Assembly (NCBI GenBank): GCA_963630635.1 | Contig: CAVGOA010000029.1 | Span: forward strand, 1-24,946 | Length of the DNA stretch: 24,946 nt | Source of the DNA: Paratractidigestivibacter sp963630635 | GTDB taxonomy: Bacteria > Actinomycetota > Coriobacteriia > Coriobacteriales > Atopobiaceae | Direction of reading: 5' to 3' | Shown here: positions 22,201 to 24,946 of the stretch, one piece after another | Layout: every line of letters starts with the position of its first letter | How positions within the stretch are numbered: the first letter of the stretch is position 1 | The notes under the pieces: generated by a model | What the model saw: only the letters and a program-made list of their open reading frames with translations | Databases searched by the model: none | What the model was told of the DNA's origin: nothing | Translations under genes and position numbers: made by a program

Positions 22201-22430
22201 ACCTTGGCCACAGACTGGGCGGTGATGGGCTCGATGTAGGTGCGGTCGGCGGTCTCGGGGTCGGTCATGATGGTGGCCGGGTTGGAGTTGACCAGAACGA
22301 CCTCGTAGCCCTCCTGGCGAAGCGCCTTGCAGGCCTGGGTGCCCGAATAGTCGAACTCGCAGGCCTGGCCGATCACGATCGGACCAGAGCCGATGATAAG
22401 GATCTTCTTGATGTCGGTGCGCTTGGGCAT
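19206..22430 (-). CDS. carB: Carbamoyl-phosphate synthase large subunit
   Basis: Makes carbamoyl phosphate from bicarbonate, ammonia (from CarA) and two ATP, for pyrimidine and arginine synthesis. The 1074-residue protein has the duplicated ATP-grasp architecture: first half starts with IIGSGPIVIGQACEFDYSG, the second repeats as SAGPNRIGQGIEFDYCC (from about residue 560), and a methylglyoxal-synthase-like allosteric domain lies at about 935-1074 (NTPKGNSSRGDG). The start overlaps the carA stop by one base (TAATG), so translation is coupled. It is followed directly by tRNA-Leu. Confidence 0.98.
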   Translation of the reverse strand: MPKRTDIKKILIIGSGPIVIGQACEFDYSGTQACKALRQEGYEVVLVNSNPATIMTDPETADRTYIEPITAQSVAKVIEKERPDALLPNMGGQTGLNCAVALAHAGVLDKYNVEVIGCDIDSIETGEDRELFAAAMKDIGIDVAKSEIAHTIEECEAAVDAVGGYPVVIRPSFTLGGAGGGIAYNHDDLLSICEQGLALSPETEVLVEQSIEGWKEIEMEVMRDVAGNGVIVCSIENLDPMGVHTGDSITVAPCQTLNDYELQRLRDYSIAILERVGVACGGSNVQFAVNPEDGRVIVIEMNPRVSRSSALASKATGFPIAKMAALLSVGYTLDEIQNDITHSTPACFEPSIDYCVVKIPRFAFEKFKGASDRLSTRMKAVGEVMAIGSTFEEAMQKAMRSLEQGHAGLGGDGNGKFDEEHFDEKVAEPTPERILYIAEALRRGWSVQKIFDATKIDQWFLHRIADIVKAEGVIRELGLSGLDAEHMLAAKQMGFSDAQIAYLTGQREDTVRAVREVLGVRPLIKTVDTCAGEFASRTSYHYFTYERGGATEFHQAEKPRVVILSAGPNRIGQGIEFDYCCCHAAYALHAKGYETVMVNCNPETVSTDYDTSDRLYFEPLTFEDVMNVIEAEKPEGVIVTLGGQTPINLAKRLKAAGVPIMGTQPEAIDLAEDRDRFASLLDRLEIAYPPSSTAETIEEAKGVARRVGYPLLVRPSYVLGGRGMAIVYNDEDLVTYMGRATQVSPDHPVYLDAFLEDAIELDVDALCDTKECYVGAVLEHIEECGIHSGDSACCFPPFSLSDKIVAKIRETTRRLALSCHIRGLLNVQYAVRDEQVFVIELNPRASRTVPFSSKATGVSLAKYAARIMSGEDICDLNLPPEDAERDHFAVKEAVMPWSRFPGADVTLGPEMKSTGEVMGLDVSFPKAYAKTREAIEYDVPSETGSVFVSVCDRDKRSIAPVAMSLRHLGFDLIATRGTAKTLQAAGIPCTVVKRISEGHPNVADLMAEGKISFLINTPKGNSSRGDGMQLRSEAVSRGIDMATTMSGAVALVQAIIALREGPLDVYALQDLPQA

Positions 22431-23683
22431 TAGAAGCGCCTCCCCTCGCGGACGTCGATGGCAAGGTAGTCCTCAACCCCGTCCATAAGGCGCGCGAAGG
22501 CGGCAAAGGCGTAGGTCGAGTCGTTGGGGCCGGGCTTGGCCTCGGGGTGGTACTGCATGGAGAAGGCCGGCAAGTCCAGGAACTGGATGCCCTCGGGCGT
22601 GCCGTCGTTAAGGTTGACGTGGGTCAGGCGAATGCGGCCGTAATCGGCGGTCTGGACAACGGGAGCGATGTGCTTCTCGCTCCAGAAGCGCAGGTCGTCG
22701 ACGTGCTCGCTAAAGCCACCGGAAAGCTCGGGGATAAGCGGGCCAAAGCTGGGGAACACGGGGCCGTAGTTGTGGTTTTGGGCCGTGATCTCGACCTTGC
22801 CGGTAAGCAGGTTCATCACAGGCTCGTTGCCGCCGTGGTGGCCGTACGGGAGCTTCTCGATCTGGGCGCCGGCAGCCATCGAGATGACCTGGTTGCCCAG
22901 GCAGATGCCAAAGACGGGAAGCTTGCCCAGGCAGGCACGGACGGCCTCGACCACGGGCGGGACGGTCTCGGGGTCGCCGGGACCGTTAGAGAAGAAGATG
23001 CCGTCGGGCTCCATAGCCAGGGCCTTCTCCACCGGTGTGTCCCAAGGCACCACGGTGACCTCGCAGCCAACGGCGGCCAGGCGCTTGGCGATGCCGGTCT
23101 TCTCGCCGCAGTCGTAGGCCACGACTTTGTGCTTGCACTCGCCCTTGGCGGGAACCACATAGGACTCGGCGCACGAGACGTCGGCCACGTAGTTGTGGTC
23201 CGAGATGGGCTCGGAGGCGCGCACGCGGGCAACCAGGCTCTGGGGGTCAAGATCAACCGTGGAGATAGCGGCTTTGCAGGCACCGTTGTCGCGGATCTTC
23301 AAGGTAAGGGCGCGGGTGTCGACGTCCTCGATGGCCACGATGCCGCGCTCGGCCAGAAAATCGGGCAGCGAGGTGACGGACTGCCAGTTAGAGGGCTGGT
23401 AGCACATGTCGTGGACGATAAGGCCGGCCAGGTGCAGCTCGCGGGCCTGCATGTCGATCTCGTTCACGCCGTAGTTGCCCACCTGGGGATAGGTCAGGGT
23501 AACCAACTGGCCGGCGTAAGAGGGGTCAGAGACGATCTCTTGGTAACCGACCATCGAGGTGTTAAAGACCACCTCGCCAAAGGTCTCGCCTTGCGCGCCT
23601 GCGCAACGCCCAAAAAAGTAACTGCCGTCCTCAAGCGCCAGAAGCGCCTTGGCATGCTTGCCGCCGTCAACCAAAAGGTTCAA
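22430..23683 (-). CDS. carA: Carbamoyl-phosphate synthase small (glutaminase) subunit
   Basis: Class I glutamine amidotransferase that gives ammonia to CarB. With the TTG start at 23683 it has 417 residues. The nucleophile is C261 in FGICLGNQ (usually GICLGHQ, so His is Asn here), with H379 and E381 in QYHPEA; the upstream NGPGDP and the N-terminal VFNTSMVGYQE are family marks. TTG is chosen because AAAGGA lies about 10 nt upstream and the protein then begins as usual for CarA. An in-frame ATG at 23719 would add an arginine-rich 12-residue leader and lies 12 bp after the attenuator T-tract; it cannot be excluded. Expression is probably set by the PyrR-type attenuator upstream. Confidence 0.95.
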   Translation of the reverse strand: MNLLVDGGKHAKALLALEDGSYFFGRCAGAQGETFGEVVFNTSMVGYQEIVSDPSYAGQLVTLTYPQVGNYGVNEIDMQARELHLAGLIVHDMCYQPSNWQSVTSLPDFLAERGIVAIEDVDTRALTLKIRDNGACKAAISTVDLDPQSLVARVRASEPISDHNYVADVSCAESYVVPAKGECKHKVVAYDCGEKTGIAKRLAAVGCEVTVVPWDTPVEKALAMEPDGIFFSNGPGDPETVPPVVEAVRACLGKLPVFGICLGNQVISMAAGAQIEKLPYGHHGGNEPVMNLLTGKVEITAQNHNYGPVFPSFGPLIPELSGGFSEHVDDLRFWSEKHIAPVVQTADYGRIRLTHVNLNDGTPEGIQFLDLPAFSMQYHPEAKPGPNDSTYAFAAFARLMDGVEDYLAIDVREGRRF

Positions 23684-23730
23684 CGCAACACCGTCCTTTC
23701 GCCTGCGTCTTGCCCGCATCGCGCCGCCTT

Positions 23731-23764
23731 AAAAAAACGGAGCTTACCAATTGGGCAAACTCCG
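23731..23764 (-). terminator. Attenuator terminator in the carAB leader
   Basis: On the minus strand CGGAG-TTTGCC-CAATT-GGTAAG-CTCCG folds into an 11-bp stem (with G-U pairs) and a 5-nt loop, followed by seven T residues (23731-23737). It lies before the carA start and in the same direction, so it must be read through to express carAB. Its 5' arm overlaps the segment CCTTATTCGG (23762-23771), which can pair instead with the PyrR loop. Confidence 0.85.
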
Positions 23765-23791
23765 AATAAGGCTACGTAAACACGTTATGGA

Positions 23792-23823
23792 CGCCTTCTC
23801 GGTCTCTCGTACCGCATTAAAGG
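23792..23823 (-). promoter_or_regulatory. PyrR-binding-loop-like anti-antiterminator in carAB leader
   Basis: The minus-strand RNA starts CCUUUAAUGCGGU, continues ACGAGAGACC and ends GAGAAGG. The part CGAGAGACCGAGAAGG matches 13 of 16 positions of the B. subtilis pyr leader stretch as I recall it (AGAGAGGCUGAGAAGG). The lower stem CCUU/AAGG is kept. CCGAGAAGG (23794-23802) can alternatively pair with CCUUAUUCGG (23762-23771) to form an antiterminator. UMP-bound PyrR would stabilise the loop and favour the terminator. Confidence 0.8.
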
Positions 23824-23832
23824 TCTTTCGCA

Positions 23833-23838
23833 AGTATA
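23833..23838 (-). promoter_or_regulatory. Candidate carAB -10 box
   Basis: Minus-strand TATACT lies about 10 bp before the start of the PyrR-like loop, placing a start site near 23826, as expected for a leader that begins with the loop. The -35 is poor. TTGTTTTACACAA further upstream is an imperfect palindrome of unknown meaning. Confidence 0.45.
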
Positions 23839-23904
23839 GCGAGGGCGCCAACTTACTTTGTGTAAAACAATTTAGGGCCATAAGAAGAGCCCATTATGAA
23901 CCGA

Positions 23905-23957
23905 GAAACACAAAAGAGGCGCTGCTCACACGCGGTGCGCGTGAAGCAGCGCCTCTT
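23905..23957 (-). terminator. gdhA terminator
   Basis: On the minus strand a perfect 12-bp stem (AAGAGGCGCTGC 23914-23925 with GCAGCGCCTCTT 23946-23957), extended by an inner GC-rich pairing, is followed by TTTTGTGTTTC. It lies about 30 bp after the gdhA stop and upstream of the carAB promoter. Confidence 0.8.
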
Positions 23958-23987
23958 AACTAAGACGCAATAAAGAAGATGCCGAGA

Positions 23988-24946
23988 CTAGCAGACGCCC
24001 TGGGCGAGCATGGCATTGGCGACCTTCTCGAAGCCGGCGATGTTGGCGCCCATGACAAAGTTGCCCTCGTGGCCGTACTTCTTGGCGGTGTCGTCGACGT
24101 TGTGGAACATGCCGCGCATGAGCTGCTCGAGCTTGCCGTCGACCTCCTCGAAGGTCCAGCTAAGGTGCTCGGCGTTCTGGCTCATCTCAAGGCCAGAGAC
24201 AAGCACGCCGCCGGCGTTGGCCGCCTTGCCGGGCATGAAGGCCACGCCGTTTGCCTGGAAGTACTCGGTGGCGTCGATGCTGGTGGGCATGTTGGCGCCC
24301 TCGCCCACGACCTTGCAGCCGCCGGCCACAAGCTTCTGCGCGTCCTCAAGAAGCAGGGTGTTCTCGCGGGCGCAGGGAAGCGCGATGTCGCAGGGGACGC
24401 CCCACACGCCGCGGCCGTCCTCGGCGTGCCAGGTGGCGCCGGGGCGCTCGTCGACGTACATGGCAAGGCTGACGCCCTTGTCGTTGCCGGAGCGCTTCTT
24501 GTTGTAGATGGCCTCGAGCACCTGGTAATCGATGCCGTCGGGATCCTCGACCCAGCCCTTGGTGTCAGAGCAGGCAAGGACCTTGCCGCCCAGCTGGGCA
24601 ACCTTCTGGATAGCGTAGATAGCGACGTTGCCCGAGCCGTGGACCACGACGTTTTTGCCCTCGAAGGAGTCGCCGTTGGACTTGAGGTACTCGTCAACAA
24701 AGTAGACCAGGCCGTAGCCGGTGGCCTCGGTGCGGGCAAGCGAGCCGCCGAAGGAGAGGCCCTTGCCGGTAAGGACGCCGGTCCACTCGTTACGGATGCG
24801 CTTGTACTGGCCAAACATGTAGGCAACCTCGCGGCCGCCAACGCCCAGATCACCGGCGGGAACGTCGGTGTTGGGGCCAATGTGGCGGCAAAGCTCGGTC
24901 ATGAAGGACTGGCAGAAGTGCATGATCTCGTTGTTGGACTTGCCCT
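23988..24946 (-). CDS. gdhA: NADP-type glutamate dehydrogenase, 5' part cut off by window edge
   Basis: Reversible reductive amination of 2-oxoglutarate to glutamate, a main ammonium-assimilation route. The visible 319 codons run from GKSNNEIMHFCQSFMTEL to the stop and match the hexameric GdhA type: DVPAGDLGVGGREVAYMFGQ, KGLSFGGSLARTEATGYG and the dinucleotide-binding VVVHGSGNVAIYA, then GEGANMPTS and the C-terminal helix region. The N-terminal substrate-binding part with the catalytic lysines is outside the window. Cofactor preference is assigned from family resemblance only. It ends at its own terminator. Confidence 0.97.
   Translation of the reverse strand, partial: GKSNNEIMHFCQSFMTELCRHIGPNTDVPAGDLGVGGREVAYMFGQYKRIRNEWTGVLTGKGLSFGGSLARTEATGYGLVYFVDEYLKSNGDSFEGKNVVVHGSGNVAIYAIQKVAQLGGKVLACSDTKGWVEDPDGIDYQVLEAIYNKKRSGNDKGVSLAMYVDERPGATWHAEDGRGVWGVPCDIALPCARENTLLLEDAQKLVAGGCKVVGEGANMPTSIDATEYFQANGVAFMPGKAANAGGVLVSGLEMSQNAEHLSWTFEEVDGKLEQLMRGMFHNVDDTAKKYGHEGNFVMGANIAGFEKVANAMLAQGVC

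Noticed and set aside
19212..22433. Open frame of 1073 codons on the plus strand opposite carB
   Set aside because: A mirror of carB caused by GC-rich codon bias. The translation is Val/Gly/Ala/His-rich without family motifs, while the minus strand gives an intact CarB.
23853..23865. Rex-type operator TTGTTTTACACAA upstream of carAB
   Set aside because: Only the outer four bases are symmetric and it lacks the TTGTGAA half-sites; too weak to call.

Overview
The window looks like a core-genome stretch of a GC-rich actinobacterium, most likely class Coriobacteriia (Collinsella/Olsenella-like). This rests on protein character, codon use, frequent GTG and TTG starts and gene content (tig-clpP-clpX near valS and folC). 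No rRNA or other taxonomic marker is present, so the assignment is moderate. There is no phage, insertion sequence, CRISPR array or secretion system. Most genes are on the minus strand.

Layout from left to right. (1) The N-terminal two thirds of thrS, then a small two-helix membrane protein with a double zinc ribbon. (2) A six-gene minus-strand one-carbon/folate block read fhs-fchA-folD-FNT formate channel-folE-folC. It carries formate uptake, activation to 10-formyl-THF, conversion through methenyl- to methylene-THF, and the first and last parts of folate synthesis. (3) tcdA on the plus strand. (4) A short AT-richer accessory patch (about 8999-10633) with a lipoprotein, a DUF4160 protein and an unknown partner, bounded by two palindromic elements. 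(5) valS, with tatD and a GT8 glycosyltransferase diverging from it. (6) The proteostasis cluster tig-clpP-clpX, with a tRNA-Leu(UAG) upstream. (7) carA-carB behind a leader that reads as a PyrR-type attenuator. (8) The C-terminal two thirds of gdhA.

Four non-obvious observations stand out. First, two copies of an approximately 106-111 nt hairpin element (10528-10633 and 15379-15489) share two unchanged core blocks of 24 and 19 nt, while their inner and outer stems differ by compensatory changes. Both sit just 3' of a gene, in the sense orientation. Second, FolD lacks the catalytic lysine (Ala) and glutamine (Phe) expected for its cyclohydrolase step, and it lies directly beside a separate cyclohydrolase, FchA; this suggests a split of a normally bifunctional enzyme. 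Third, the carAB leader has a PyrR-binding-loop-like sequence, an alternative antiterminator pairing and an intrinsic terminator. Fourth, a nested palindrome at 8999-9169 is built from a bipartite repeat with a variable 4-nt spacer.

All calls come from reading the sequence. No database search or folding program was run.
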